A DNA stretch of 64,000 nucleotides, taken from contig NZ_RCHR01000003.1 in assembly GCF_003665065.1 (NCBI RefSeq), positions 558,001 through 622,000 on the forward strand, given 5' to 3'. This DNA is from Oceanobacillus piezotolerans (GTDB lineage: Bacteria; Bacillota; Bacilli; Bacillales; Amphibacillaceae). Of this stretch, positions 27,867 through 37,473 are shown piece after piece. The notes below the pieces were generated by a model. It saw only the letters and a list, made by a program, of their open reading frames with translations, searched no databases and was not told the origin of the DNA. The translations under genes were made by a program, and so were the position numbers. Every line of letters starts with the position of its first letter. Position 1 is the stretch's first letter.

Positions 27867-28739
27867 ATGGATTTTGGTCGAGTGATAACAGCTATGGTAA
27901 CACCATTTGATAAGGATGGATTCGTTGATTATAATAAGACGACAGAATTAATTGAACATTTATTAGCGAACGGCACGGATGGCCTGGTGGTATCTGGTAC
28001 GACAGGGGAGTCGCCAACCCTTTTATTGGAAGAAAAGCTAAAGTTATTTGAACATGTTCAAAAGGTTGTAGATAATAGGGTACCGATACTTGCAGGTACA
28101 GGTGACAATTCAACTAAATCCTCCATTCTTTTAACAAAGGAAGCAGAGAGATTGGGGATGGATGGTGTGTTACTTGTTGCACCATATTATAATAAGCCCA
28201 GTCAACAGGGATTGTATGAACACTTTAAGGCAATTGCTAAGGAAACGAATCTTCCTATTATGTTATATAATATTCCAGGGCGATCTGTTGTCAATTTGGA
28301 AGTAGACACCGTAGTCAAGCTAAGCCAGATAGATAATATTGTATCGCTTAAAGAAGCAGGAAAGAATTTAGATCAAGTAGCAGAAATCCTGAAAAAGGTA
28401 GATCAGCAATTCTCTGTATATAGTGGGAATGATAATCTGACCTTGCCTCTTCTATCCATTGGCGTGCATGGTGTGGTATCTGTTGCATCACATATTATCG
28501 GGAATGAAATAAAAAAGATGATTGATCTTTATATAAATGGTAATGTTACAGAAGCAGCGGCGATTCATCGTGATCAACTTCCAATCTTCCAAGCTCTTTT
28601 TTCACAGCCATCCCCAGCGCCAGTTAAAACTGCTTTAGAAATCTTTGGGATAGATGTCGGTGGTGTACGTTTACCATTAGTAGAACTAACAAAGGAAGAA
28701 AAAGAGTCATTATTCAATATTCTAAAAGGGACCGGCTGA
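27867..28739 (+). CDS. dapA: 4-hydroxy-tetrahydrodipicolinate synthase
   Basis: Condenses pyruvate with aspartate semialdehyde, committing carbon to lysine, diaminopimelate and dipicolinate. The Schiff-base lysine is Lys162 in SLKEAGKN; VSGTTGESPTL, APYYNKPSQQGLYEHF and LYNIPGRS complete the active site. It has 290 residues. The start is ATG 27867 after AAGAAGGTG. The terminator begins inside the last codons. Confidence 0.97.
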   Translation: MDFGRVITAMVTPFDKDGFVDYNKTTELIEHLLANGTDGLVVSGTTGESPTLLLEEKLKLFEHVQKVVDNRVPILAGTGDNSTKSSILLTKEAERLGMDGVLLVAPYYNKPSQQGLYEHFKAIAKETNLPIMLYNIPGRSVVNLEVDTVVKLSQIDNIVSLKEAGKNLDQVAEILKKVDQQFSVYSGNDNLTLPLLSIGVHGVVSVASHIIGNEIKKMIDLYINGNVTEAAAIHRDQLPIFQALFSQPSPAPVKTALEIFGIDVGGVRLPLVELTKEEKESLFNILKGTG

Positions 28740-28757
28740 AATAAGCCGGTTTTTTTG
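28731..28757 (+). terminator. Intrinsic terminator overlapping the end of dapA
   Basis: ACCGGCT pairs with AGCCGGT around GAAATA, followed by seven T. The left stem is part of the dapA coding sequence, and the stop codon TGA lies at the start of the loop. Confidence 0.9.
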
Positions 28758-28809
28758 TCTAGGAAATTATAAAATGAACGACCTGTGGATATTTCTTATC
28801 ATGAAGAAA

Positions 28810-29124
28810 AGCCACGTCCGGCTCCAGCGCCCAGCAACTAGCAGATCTTTTGGTGGGACGAGCATTGCGCAGTCCCAAACTTCACACTCCTCCACTACGA
28901 TAACGTTCAACATAGTTGAACTTCATTAATCAAGTCATAGGTTGCGCCGACTAAAACCGGCTTTCGCCAACGTCGGCGTACCCCATAAAGGGGGATGTTT
29001 CCTTTATCACATTGTGGTAAGAGAAGTTCGACTAAGAACGCCACATCACGTGGCGCGTCGAACCACCCCACGTCCTGTGGGGCGCAGTTTGTACGTTGCT
29101 AAACGGGCGCTTGCGCCTTTGTTA
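28810..29124. repeat. Multi-hairpin structured region between dapA and tepA
   Basis: Six hairpins occur in about 270 bp: TGGGAC/GTCCCA (28854-28877), GTTCAAC with an overlapping GTTGAAC (28905-28921), CGCCGAC/GTCGGCG (28945-28978) enclosing GGC-TTTC-GCC, GTTCGAC/GTCGAAC (29026-29063) enclosing CGCCAC/GTGGCG, CCCCAC/GTGGGG (29066-29082), and GGCGC-TT-GCGCC (29106-29117). The third and fourth share one design: a 7-bp outer stem ending in CGAC, then TAA-AAC, then an inner hairpin. The opening GGCTCCAGCGCCCAGC resembles dispersed Bacillaceae repeats I remember. The 61-codon frame at 28942-29127 is composed of these stems and is not a gene. Confidence 0.75.
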
Positions 29125-29235
29125 TAAAAACTTTTTCTGCCCAAGCTTTTCTCCCAGCTTTTCTTTTTCCGCATTGGATTTGTTTTTTTCGTTCATACTA
29201 AAAGAGGAATGAAAAAGTGTAAAGGAGTGGTTATG

Positions 29236-29961
29236 ATGGAAAAGGAACCAGAGAAAAAGGATGAGCAGTCTAGTTCATCTTCTTTAGTTGAAAAGATACA
29301 ACAACTCGGTCAGGTGAATGTACCACAAGCTCCCGATACGAACATCCATGTACTATCTATTATTGGACAAGTGGAGGGACATGTTCAGCTTCCGCCACAA
29401 AATAAAACAACCAAGTATGAACATTTGCTGCCCCAGTTAATTGCAATAGAGCAGAACCCGAAGATTCAAGGCGTTATTATTCTGTTAAATACAGTAGGCG
29501 GAGATGTGGAAGCTGGGCTTGCATTATCCGAAATGATTGCTTCTATATCGAAGCCAACTGTCTCGATTGTTTTAGGTGGGGGACATTCGATTGGAGTTCC
29601 CATTGCGGTTTCAACAAATTATTCCTTTATTGTCCCAACGGCAACGATGACCATCCATCCTGTTCGATTAACAGGGTTAGTTATTGGTGTTCCTCAAACA
29701 TTTGAATACTTAGACAAAATGCAGGAAAGAGTTATTCAATTTGTTATTCAACATTCCAACATTAAGGAAGAGAAATTTAAAGATTTAATGTTTGCGAAAG
29801 GGAATTTAACAAGGGATATTGGGACAAATGTCATTGGAGTGGATGCGGTTAAGTACGGATTAATAGATGAAGTTGGTGGCGTTAGTGATGCAATGAAGAA
29901 GATTAATGAATTAATTGAACAGAATAGCAGCATGATGGAAGAAAGCCGGGTGATTCAATGA
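29236..29961 (+). CDS. tepA: ClpP-like translocation-enhancing protein TepA
   Basis: Cytoplasmic ClpP-superfamily protein linked in B. subtilis to protein export and to degradation of spore small acid-soluble proteins. Core features are [20 protein letters not shown], the oxyanion region [13 protein letters not shown], the serine-containing [13 protein letters not shown] and the TIHPVRLTG histidine segment. It has 241 residues. Two ATGs (29233, 29236) lie behind AAAGGAG; spacing favours 29236. ylzJ overlaps its stop. In B. subtilis rnjB sits upstream; here the structured region does. Confidence 0.92.
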   Translation: MEKEPEKKDEQSSSSSLVEKIQQLGQVNVPQAPDTNIHVLSIIGQVEGHVQLPPQNKTTKYEHLLPQLIAIEQNPKIQGVIILLNTVGGDVEAGLALSEMIASISKPTVSIVLGGGHSIGVPIAVSTNYSFIVPTATMTIHPVRLTGLVIGVPQTFEYLDKMQERVIQFVIQHSNIKEEKFKDLMFAKGNLTRDIGTNVIGVDAVKYGLIDEVGGVSDAMKKINELIEQNSSMMEESRVIQ

Positions 29962-30164
29962 TTTTGTATACACCATTAGCACAATCAGACATTTTCCCAC
30001 CTTCAAGTGATGATTATACAAATCGCCATTGTATTACCCATGAAGGCCGACTTATGTTAGCAGATCGAACAAGTGATGGGGGATATCAAATGGTTCAGTT
30101 GTTATCTACAAATCCATATGATTTTTTAGAGGAACGCTTTACACCAGGTAATATTTTATCCTAA
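29958..30164 (+). CDS. ylzJ: YlzJ-like small protein
   Basis: A 68-residue protein of the YlzJ family, found next to tepA in Bacillaceae; function unknown. It begins [15 protein letters not shown] and ends [16 protein letters not shown], both typical. Its ATG overlaps the tepA stop (ATGA), so the two are translationally coupled. Confidence 0.85.
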   Translation: MILYTPLAQSDIFPPSSDDYTNRHCITHEGRLMLADRTSDGGYQMVQLLSTNPYDFLEERFTPGNILS

Positions 30165-30294
30165 TCCAGCAGCAGAAGCTGAATCCAAAACGAATCACTG
30201 CCCTGACTCACTCCGCTATACACCCGTAAGTTTCAAGTTAATGATTATTAGCCTGTATGAAATGCTTTATGATATAATTAGATAAATGTTAGCT

Positions 30295-30325
30295 AACCCT
30301 TGTCAAGGCATTGGCAAGGGTTTAC
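30295..30325 (+). terminator. Intrinsic terminator before spoIIIE
   Basis: AACCCTTG pairs with CAAGGGTT and is followed by TACTATT. A TATAAT box at 30273-30278 lies just upstream, so the hairpin could also act within a short spoIIIE leader. Confidence 0.7.
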
Positions 30326-30395
30326 TATTCTTTAGATCCATAACATACATAAGCTGATTATTCTAAATCGCTAGGACGCAAGAGAGGTGAAAACA

Positions 30396-32654
30396 ATGGC
30401 GAGGAAAGTCAAACGAAAGAAAAGAAAAAGCACGAAACAGAAGAAACTATTAAAATATGAATTAACGGGACTACTATTTGTATTTTTAGCTATTTTTGGA
30501 AGTGGTGCTAGTGCAATTAGCGATGGTGCTATACCTGGGGGATTAGAGCACTTTTTCCGCTTCTTCTTGGGGATTTGGTATTTTGTTGCTTCCGTATTTT
30601 TACTTGTGACTGGTATCGTTCTCCTTATAAAAAGAAGATATCCTAATTTTGGGCATAAAAAGCTGGTAGGTTTTTATATTTTCTTTGGTGGTGTCTTGCT
30701 TTTAACGCATATACAAACTTTTGAGAGATTATTAGTGCAAGAGGTTTCAATTATTGCATCTACTTGGGATCACTTTCTCTCCTATATAAATGGACAAGGG
30801 ACACCTGCTCAAACAGGTGGGGGAATGATTGGCGCGCTTCTTTTTACCTTTACAAACTATTTGTTCTCTTTAGTCGGAGCAAAGATTGTAGCTGTATTTT
30901 CTATGATTACAGGTATTGTTTTCGCTACAGAATTTTCACTGGGAGAACTTTTCTCAAAAGTTTATGAAAACGGAAAAAAGACATTTGAATCTCTTACAGA
31001 GAAATGGAAGGAAAATCGTAAAAACAGAGAGGAAAAAGAGCAGCAGGATGTTGAAATGGATGCAATGGATCATCGTGTTGAGGAAGAGCCTGTAATTAAT
31101 GATTTTACGGATATTGCGTACCAAGGGGCTCAACTACAGCATGAAGAGGTTCCAGAAATAAAGGAAAGAGAAGTTAAAGAAAAAGAAGAAGACATTGATT
31201 ATGCCATGCCTATGACAGAACCGGAGAACACAGACTATCAATTGCCTTCTCCTGAACTGCTTGCAGAGCCAGCGCATAATCCACAACATCAGGAAAAGTC
31301 CCACATACAAGCAACGGTTCGAAAATTGGAACGTACGTTTAAGAGTTTTGGTGTAAGAGCTCGGATCACTAAGGTACATGTCGGACCGGCTGTTACTAAA
31401 TATGAAGTATCACCTGAGCCAGGAGTGAAAGTTAGTAAAATAGTAAGCTTGCATGATGACCTTGCACTAGCTTTAGCTGCCAAGGAACTTCGTATTGAAG
31501 CACCTATTCCTGGTAAGTCTGCAGTCGGTATTGAAGTGCCGAACCAAGAAGTTGCAATGGTTTCATTAAAAGAGGTGCTTGATAGTACATGGAATAATAA
31601 GTCCTCTAAATTATTAGTTGCCCTAGGTAGAGATATTTCAGGAGATGCTGTCTTAGCAGAACTGAACAAAATGCCTCACTTATTAATTGCAGGCGCTACA
31701 GGTAGCGGGAAGAGTGTGAGTGTAAATGGTATTATTACTTCAATATTGATGCGAGCAAAACCACATGAGGTCAAATTAATGATGATAGACCCGAAAAAGG
31801 TAGAGCTGAATGTCTACAATGGCATTCCTCATTTACTTGCTCCAGTAGTTACAGACCCTAAAAAAGCTTCAAGAGCATTAAAAAAGGTTGTAGCTGAAAT
31901 GGAAAGACGATATGATTTGTTTTCCGATACTGGAACTAGAAATATCGAGGGTTACAATGAGTATATTCGAAAGTATAATTTATCTTCTGAAGAGGAGCAG
32001 CCGCATCTGCCTTATATAGTCGTCATTGTCGATGAGTTAGCGGACTTAATGATGGTTGCATCAAGTGATGTGGAAGATGCTATCACCAGATTAGCTCAAA
32101 TGGCAAGAGCAGCAGGTATCCATCTGATTATTGCAACACAACGTCCATCAGTAGATGTTATTACTGGGGTCATTAAAGCAAATATACCTTCAAGGATTGC
32201 ATTTAGTGTATCTTCTCAAACTGATTCACGAACAATTCTAGATTCAGGTGGAGCGGAGAAGCTCTTAGGAAAAGGTGATATGCTGTTTCTTCCTGTTGGA
32301 GCATCAAAACCTAAACGAGTTCAGGGTGCCTTCTTATCCGACGAGGAAGTGGAACGGATTGTTGACCACTGTATTGAACAGCAAAAAGCATCTTATCAAG
32401 AAGAGATGATACCAGATGATAATGAGGAAGAGTTGGAAGAAGTAGATGATGAGTTATTTGAAGATGCGGTACAGCTTGTCACAGAAATGCAAAGTGCGAG
32501 TGTTTCCATGCTTCAAAGAAGATTTCGGATCGGTTATACGAGAGCAGCTCGGCTCATTGACGCGATGGAGGCAAGAAGTATTGTCGGACCATATGAAGGA
32601 AGTAAGCCGAGAACTGTCCTTGTGTCACAGCCAAAGGAAGAAAAGATGTCGTAA
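30396..32654 (+). CDS. spoIIIE: FtsK/SpoIIIE family DNA translocase
   Basis: Hexameric ATP-driven DNA pump that moves the chromosome into the forespore and clears trapped DNA at division septa. Four membrane helices occupy residues ~25-175, followed by a charged linker. The motor domain has Walker A GATGSGKS near 432-439 and Walker [12 protein letters not shown] near 540. The C-terminal gamma winged helix ([20 protein letters not shown]) reads the polarity sequences. At 752 residues it is slightly shorter than B. subtilis SpoIIIE, mainly in the linker. ATG 30396 follows AGAGGTG. Confidence 0.96.
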   Translation: MARKVKRKKRKSTKQKKLLKYELTGLLFVFLAIFGSGASAISDGAIPGGLEHFFRFFLGIWYFVASVFLLVTGIVLLIKRRYPNFGHKKLVGFYIFFGGVLLLTHIQTFERLLVQEVSIIASTWDHFLSYINGQGTPAQTGGGMIGALLFTFTNYLFSLVGAKIVAVFSMITGIVFATEFSLGELFSKVYENGKKTFESLTEKWKENRKNREEKEQQDVEMDAMDHRVEEEPVINDFTDIAYQGAQLQHEEVPEIKEREVKEKEEDIDYAMPMTEPENTDYQLPSPELLAEPAHNPQHQEKSHIQATVRKLERTFKSFGVRARITKVHVGPAVTKYEVSPEPGVKVSKIVSLHDDLALALAAKELRIEAPIPGKSAVGIEVPNQEVAMVSLKEVLDSTWNNKSSKLLVALGRDISGDAVLAELNKMPHLLIAGATGSGKSVSVNGIITSILMRAKPHEVKLMMIDPKKVELNVYNGIPHLLAPVVTDPKKASRALKKVVAEMERRYDLFSDTGTRNIEGYNEYIRKYNLSSEEEQPHLPYIVVIVDELADLMMVASSDVEDAITRLAQMARAAGIHLIIATQRPSVDVITGVIKANIPSRIAFSVSSQTDSRTILDSGGAEKLLGKGDMLFLPVGASKPKRVQGAFLSDEEVERIVDHCIEQQKASYQEEMIPDDNEEELEEVDDELFEDAVQLVTEMQSASVSMLQRRFRIGYTRAARLIDAMEARSIVGPYEGSKPRTVLVSQPKEEKMS

Positions 32655-32660
32655 GGAAAG

Positions 32661-32697
32661 CGACAGTCCCGATTTTTACGTGGACTGTCGTTTTTTT
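32661..32697 (+). terminator. Intrinsic terminator after spoIIIE
   Basis: CGACAGTCC pairs with GGACTGTCG, followed by seven T, immediately downstream of the stop codon. Confidence 0.92.
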
Positions 32698-32944
32698 ATT
32701 ATAATTACATTACAGTTTATTAAGAAAATTTTACATTTGCTATTTATTAATACAATTAATCATGGTATTATTTATCTTGGAAATTATTGCAAGAAAGCGA
32801 CAACATCACAGATAAATCACACAATTGATTTAGAATAAATGGGGGATGTGTGTAAACAAGCTTCTTTCTTGTAATAGGTTGGAAGAGACTAGAGAAATAA
32901 GTCTTGAAACCAAAAATTCCAAAAAACAAAATAGGAGGGTGAAA

Positions 32945-34066
32945 ATGAACAACCGCAGTTTATGGCTTATTACTTTGATTTTGGGATTAGGATTATTCTT
33001 AGCTGCTTGTGGACAAGCCGAAGAGCCTACAACAACAGAAAGCGATACAAACGGGGAAGCTGGTTCAGAAGAGGCTTCAGATGCATCAGACACATCTGAT
33101 TACCAAGTAGCGATGGTGACAGATATCGGTGGGGTCGATGATAAATCTTTTAACCAATCTTCATGGGAAGGAATTCAAGCATGGGGTGAAGAGAATGGCT
33201 TAGAAAAAGGGGCTGGATTTGATTATGCTCAATCAAATGAGAAAGCAGATTACATGCCTAATCTAACTCGTTTCGTTCGTGATGAATACAACCTGATTTT
33301 TGGAATAGGATTTGAGTTAAAAGAAGACGTGCAAACTGCTGCTGAGCAATACCCAGATACGAACTTTGCTCTAGTAGATGATATAGTTGATGCTCCAAAT
33401 GCAGCAAGTATTACATTTAAAGAAGAACAAGGTTCCTTTTTAGTTGGTGTAGCAGCTGCTTTGAAAACGAATACAGATAAGATTGGATTTGTCGGTGGAG
33501 TAGATTCACCACTTATTAAAAAATTTGAATCCGGTTATATTGCGGGTGCAAAGTCTATAAATCCTGATATTGAAGTAGATGTTCAATATGCAGAATCGTT
33601 TGCGGATCCGGCGAAAGGAAAGTTAATTGCAGCAAATATGTATGATAATAATGTAGATATTATTTATCATGCATCTGGTGCAACTGGTAATGGTGTATTT
33701 AACCAAGCGAAAGACATGAAGCAAAATAATGACGATAGCGAGATTTGGGTTATCGGTGTAGACCGCGATCAACATGATGAAGGAGCAATAGGAGAACATA
33801 ACGTAACCCTTACTTCGATGGTTAAACGAGTGGACGTTGCCGTTCAGGACGTGATTAACCAAGGTGTAGATGGTAAATTCCCAGGAGGAGAACAGCTAGT
33901 TTACGGCATTGAAGAGGACGGAATTTCCATTGCAACGACAAATGAAGAAGCAATGACAGATGAAATTATTACTGCTGTTGAAGAATGGGAAGCTAAAATC
34001 CTAAATGGTGAAGTTGAGGTTCCAACAACAGGTGAAGAATTAGATTCATATCTAGAATCTCTTTAA
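32945..34066 (+). CDS. BMP-family nucleoside-binding lipoprotein, copy 1
   Basis: Substrate-binding lipoprotein of the basic-membrane-protein (PnrA/NupN) family. It has a signal peptide with lipobox LAAC (lipidated Cys22) and an acidic Thr/Ser/Glu linker, then the binding domain starting YQVAMVTDIGGVDDKSFNQS. DDKSFNQS, GIGFELKED, VGVDRDQHDEG and HNVTLTSMVKR are typical. It is nearly the same as the next gene (about 85% identical by eye over the mature domain). Both probably deliver nucleosides to the ABC transporter at 35.9-39.5 kb. ATG 32945 follows AGGAGGG. It ends at its own terminator. Confidence 0.92.
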   Translation: MNNRSLWLITLILGLGLFLAACGQAEEPTTTESDTNGEAGSEEASDASDTSDYQVAMVTDIGGVDDKSFNQSSWEGIQAWGEENGLEKGAGFDYAQSNEKADYMPNLTRFVRDEYNLIFGIGFELKEDVQTAAEQYPDTNFALVDDIVDAPNAASITFKEEQGSFLVGVAAALKTNTDKIGFVGGVDSPLIKKFESGYIAGAKSINPDIEVDVQYAESFADPAKGKLIAANMYDNNVDIIYHASGATGNGVFNQAKDMKQNNDDSEIWVIGVDRDQHDEGAIGEHNVTLTSMVKRVDVAVQDVINQGVDGKFPGGEQLVYGIEEDGISIATTNEEAMTDEIITAVEEWEAKILNGEVEVPTTGEELDSYLESL

Positions 34067-34070
34067 TAAG

Positions 34071-34098
34071 TAAGAGAAGGCAAATTTGCCTTCTCTTA
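34071..34098 (+). terminator. Intrinsic terminator after BMP copy 1
   Basis: TAAGAGAAGGC pairs with GCCTTCTCTTA around AAATTT, four bases after the stop. It separates the two paralogous lipoprotein genes. Confidence 0.85.
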
Positions 34099-34663
34099 AC
34101 TTATGTTAAATGTTTTAAGATCCCTCTAGCCACCCCTCGATTAAAAGCTGTATAAGTCTTTCCTTATGCTCTGAAACACCTGCTTACTATTTCAGTTATC
34201 CCTCTAACCCTAAGTTAGGGAGTTTCAAGGAATATACTTTTAGTTTTATAGTGTACATAGAGATAGGTCTAATACTAGTGAAAGCCAAAATCCGAATGAT
34301 AACGTAAATTTATTCTATTATAATTGGAATTTATTCGAGATTTTGTTTCTTTTAGCCACTTTTTGATGATTTTATTCGTTTTTTTAAAAGAAATTTTAAA
34401 ATAACTATTTATTTTCTATGTTAATAATGATATTATATATCCATTGCAAAGGAAAAATAGCCATTTTCTTAGGTGAATTTTACTAGTTACATATTTTGTG
34501 CTATTTCGCGAAAAGAGTATAATAGATTCAATTGTGAATAACACATTTCATTAATAGTTGAGGTTCCTGAGAAGTGGGAATTCTTTGCAGAGCAACTTTT
34601 AAAGTAGATTTATATAGTCTATTTTAATTGAATCCAAAAACAACATAGAGGAGGGTCAATAAA
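34099..34663. other. AT-rich intergenic region between the two BMP genes
   Basis: About 560 bp without a gene. It holds a small hairpin CCCTAAGTTAGGG (34208-34220), a very AT-rich stretch near 34320-34450, and a perfect TATAAT (34518-34523) with only a weak -35 at 34495-34500. That suggests copy 2 has its own promoter and a ~140-nt leader with a hairpin around GGTTCC/GGGAATT near 34560-34590. I see no purine riboswitch core. Confidence 0.5.
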
Positions 34664-35779
34664 ATGAAAAGTAAAAAACTATTACTAGTTGCTTTCATTT
34701 TAGGTCTAGGCTTGTTCTTAGCAGCTTGTGGTGGTGCTACAGAAGAAGAAGGTAATGAAACAAATACCGAAAAGAATGACGAAACAACGTCAGAAGCAGG
34801 GAATGCTGCGGATTATAAAGTTGCAATGGTAACGGATTATGGTGGGGTTGATGATAAATCTTTTAACCAATCCTCTTGGGAAGGTATCCAAGCTTGGGGA
34901 GAAGAGAATGGGTTAGAAAAAGGTGTGAACTATGACTATGCTCAATCTACTGAAAAAGCAGATTATATGCCTAACCTAACTCGCTTTGTTCGTGATGAAT
35001 ATAACCTTATTCTGGGAATTGGGTTTGAATTAAAAGAAGATCTTCAAACGGCAGCTGAACAGTATCCAGATACTAACTTTGCTTTAGTAGACGATATTGT
35101 AGATGCACCAAATGCAGCGAGCATTACATTTAGAGAGGAACAAGGATCCTTCTTAGTGGGGGTTGCTGCAGCAATGAAGACAAATACAAACAAAGTTGGC
35201 TTCGTTGGAGGAATGCGCTCTCCACTAATTGATAAATTTGAATCTGGATTTGTTGCTGGTGTTAAATCGGTAAATCCTGATATTGAAGTGGATGTGCAAT
35301 ATGCAGAATCATTCGCTGATCCTGCTAAAGGGAAATTAATTGCTGCCAATATGTATGATAATGGAGTAGATATTATTTATCATGCTTCAGGCGGTACTGG
35401 TAATGGAGTATTTAACCAAGCAAAGGATGTGAAACAAAACGATCCTGAGCGCGAAATCTTTGTAATTGGGGTAGACCGTGACCAATATGATGAAGGTGCG
35501 ATTGGTAATCATAATGTAACACTTACTTCCATGGTTAAACGTGTAGACGTTGCGGTACAAGACGTGATCAACAGAGGAGTCAATGGTGAATTCCCTGGTG
35601 GAGAACAGCTTGTATACGGAATTGAAGAAGATGCTATCACAATTGCTTCTACTAATGAAGAAGCGATGACAGAAGATATTATTTCTGCTGTGGAAGAATG
35701 GGAAGCGAAAATTCTAAATGGGGAAGTAGAAGCTCCTGCTACACCTGATGAGTTAGAAACATTCTTAGAATCACTTTAA
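34664..35779 (+). CDS. nupN: BMP-family nucleoside-binding lipoprotein, copy 2
   Basis: Paralogue of the preceding gene with the same architecture: lipobox LAAC at Cys22, an acidic linker, and the PnrA-type domain from YKVAMVTDYGGVDDKSFNQS to the shared C-terminus LESL. Differences cluster in the linker and on surface positions, while the pocket motifs DDKSFNQS and GVDRDQYDEG are kept. It is closest to the ABC genes and therefore the more likely NupN equivalent. 371 residues; AGGAGGG precedes the ATG. Confidence 0.92.
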   Translation: MKSKKLLLVAFILGLGLFLAACGGATEEEGNETNTEKNDETTSEAGNAADYKVAMVTDYGGVDDKSFNQSSWEGIQAWGEENGLEKGVNYDYAQSTEKADYMPNLTRFVRDEYNLILGIGFELKEDLQTAAEQYPDTNFALVDDIVDAPNAASITFREEQGSFLVGVAAAMKTNTNKVGFVGGMRSPLIDKFESGFVAGVKSVNPDIEVDVQYAESFADPAKGKLIAANMYDNGVDIIYHASGGTGNGVFNQAKDVKQNDPEREIFVIGVDRDQYDEGAIGNHNVTLTSMVKRVDVAVQDVINRGVNGEFPGGEQLVYGIEEDAITIASTNEEAMTEDIISAVEEWEAKILNGEVEAPATPDELETFLESL

Positions 35780-35783
35780 TTGG

Positions 35784-35812
35784 ATTGGAGAAGACATTTG
35801 TCTTCTCCTATC
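35784..35812 (+). terminator. Hairpin after BMP copy 2
   Basis: GATTGGAGAAGAC pairs with GTCTTCTCCTATC around ATTT, without a long T-run. In ABC operons such hairpins between the binding-protein gene and the ATPase gene often act as partial terminators or RNA stabilisers that keep binding protein in excess. Confidence 0.7.
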
Positions 35813-35940
35813 TAATGCCTTTTAAAATCTTCAACTAAAGGGAATCGGATGTATCCACATCCTCCTTTTCGTTGGTGATTTTAATTAATCAGCAACTAAA
35901 ATTACATATACAACTCAAGATAAAAAGAGGTGAAGGTTCT

Positions 35941-37473
35941 GTGGAGTACGTAGTTGAAATGTTAAATATTCGTAAAGAATTCCCTGGTATTGTTGCCAAT
36001 GATAACATTACCGTTCAATTAAAAAAAGGTGAAATACATGCATTATTAGGAGAAAACGGTGCAGGAAAATCTACACTAATGAACGTCTTATTCGGTTTAT
36101 ATCAGCCGGAGAAAGGCGAAATTCGAGTAAATGGAAAAGCAGTAAAAATCACAGACCCAAATGTAGCAAATGATTTAGGAATTGGGATGGTCCATCAGCA
36201 TTTCATGTTAGTGGAACCTTTTACTGTTACCCAAAATATTGTCTTAGGCAAAGAACCAACGAACAAATTTGGGAAAATTGATATTGCAAGAGCTCGAAAA
36301 GAAATTCAAGAACTATCAGATCGATATGGTTTGAAAGTCGATCCTGATGCCAAAATCAGTGATATTTCTGTTGGTATGCAGCAGCGTGTAGAAATCCTAA
36401 AAACACTATATCGCGGAGCAGATGTACTTATTTTCGATGAACCGACAGCTGTGCTAACACCGCAGGAAATTACAGAGCTTATGGAAATAATGCGTTCTTT
36501 AACAAAAGAAGGAAAGTCTATCATTCTAATTACACATAAGTTAAAGGAAATTCTGGAAACATGCCATCGCTGTACGGTTATTCGTAAAGGGAAAGGAATA
36601 GGTACAGTTGATGTTGCTGAGACGGATGCTAATGAACTTGCTTCATTAATGGTAGGAAGAGAAGTTAGTTTTAAAACAGAAAAAACAAAAGCCACTCCCA
36701 AACAATCTATTTTAGAGATTAATAATCTCTATGTTAGAGATTCAAGAAAAGTAGATTTAGTAAAGGGATTAGATTTAAATGTACGTGCAGGTGAAATTGT
36801 TGGTATTGCTGGAGTAGATGGCAATGGGCAAACAGAGTTAATTGAGGCGATTACAGGACTTAGAAAAGTACGAGAAGGTAAAGTGATGCTCAATTCCAAA
36901 GATATTACCAACCATTCTCCACGTAAAGTAACAGAAGCGGGAGTAGGACATATACCGCAAGATCGACACAAGCATGGACTAGTATTAGATTATTCTATTG
37001 GCGAAAATATCGTACTGCAAACATATTATAAAAAGCCCTATTCCAAAGCGAAAGTTTTAAATTATAAAGAGATTTTCCAAAAGGCGGAAAAATTAATTAA
37101 AGAGTACGATGTCCGCACACCAAGTGTGCATACGAAAGCACGTGCGCTTTCCGGTGGTAACCAGCAAAAGGCAATTATTGGACGGGAAGTAGATCGTTCA
37201 CCAGATTTGTTAATTGCTGTTCAACCAACGCGTGGATTAGACGTAGGAGCCATTGAATTTATTCATAAAAAACTAATTGAAGAGCGAGACAAAGGAAAAG
37301 CAGTATTGCTTGTTTCCTTTGAACTAGATGAAATTATGAATGTCAGTGATCGAATTGCAGTTATGTTTGACGGAAAGATTGTAGCTAGTCGAACTCCTGA
37401 AGAAACAAATGAACAAGAACTAGGATTATTAATGGCTGGTAGTAAGACTGAGAAGGCGGGTGACAAGGAATGA
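35941..37473 (+). CDS. nupO: Nucleoside ABC transporter ATP-binding protein (NupO type)
   Basis: A tandem double ATPase of 510 residues, the architecture of sugar/nucleoside importers. The first domain has Walker A GENGAGKST, signature ISVGMQQRVEI and Walker B VLIFDEPTAVL. The second is degenerate, with GVDGNGQTE in place of Walker A and LSGGNQQKAIIGRE as signature, as is normal in this class. The start GTG 35941 follows AGAGGTGAAGG. Overlap of 4 bp with the first permease gene. Confidence 0.94.
   Translation: MEYVVEMLNIRKEFPGIVANDNITVQLKKGEIHALLGENGAGKSTLMNVLFGLYQPEKGEIRVNGKAVKITDPNVANDLGIGMVHQHFMLVEPFTVTQNIVLGKEPTNKFGKIDIARARKEIQELSDRYGLKVDPDAKISDISVGMQQRVEILKTLYRGADVLIFDEPTAVLTPQEITELMEIMRSLTKEGKSIILITHKLKEILETCHRCTVIRKGKGIGTVDVAETDANELASLMVGREVSFKTEKTKATPKQSILEINNLYVRDSRKVDLVKGLDLNVRAGEIVGIAGVDGNGQTELIEAITGLRKVREGKVMLNSKDITNHSPRKVTEAGVGHIPQDRHKHGLVLDYSIGENIVLQTYYKKPYSKAKVLNYKEIFQKAEKLIKEYDVRTPSVHTKARALSGGNQQKAIIGREVDRSPDLLIAVQPTRGLDVGAIEFIHKKLIEERDKGKAVLLVSFELDEIMNVSDRIAVMFDGKIVASRTPEETNEQELGLLMAGSKTEKAGDKE

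Noticed and set aside
28942..29127. 61-codon + strand frame
   Set aside because: Made of the palindromic stems of the dapA-tepA structured region; Arg/Pro/His-rich composition unlike the genome and no ribosome binding site.
34099..34663. Purine riboswitch upstream of the second BMP gene
   Set aside because: The conserved loop sequences of the purine aptamer are not present; only generic AT-rich sequence and small hairpins.
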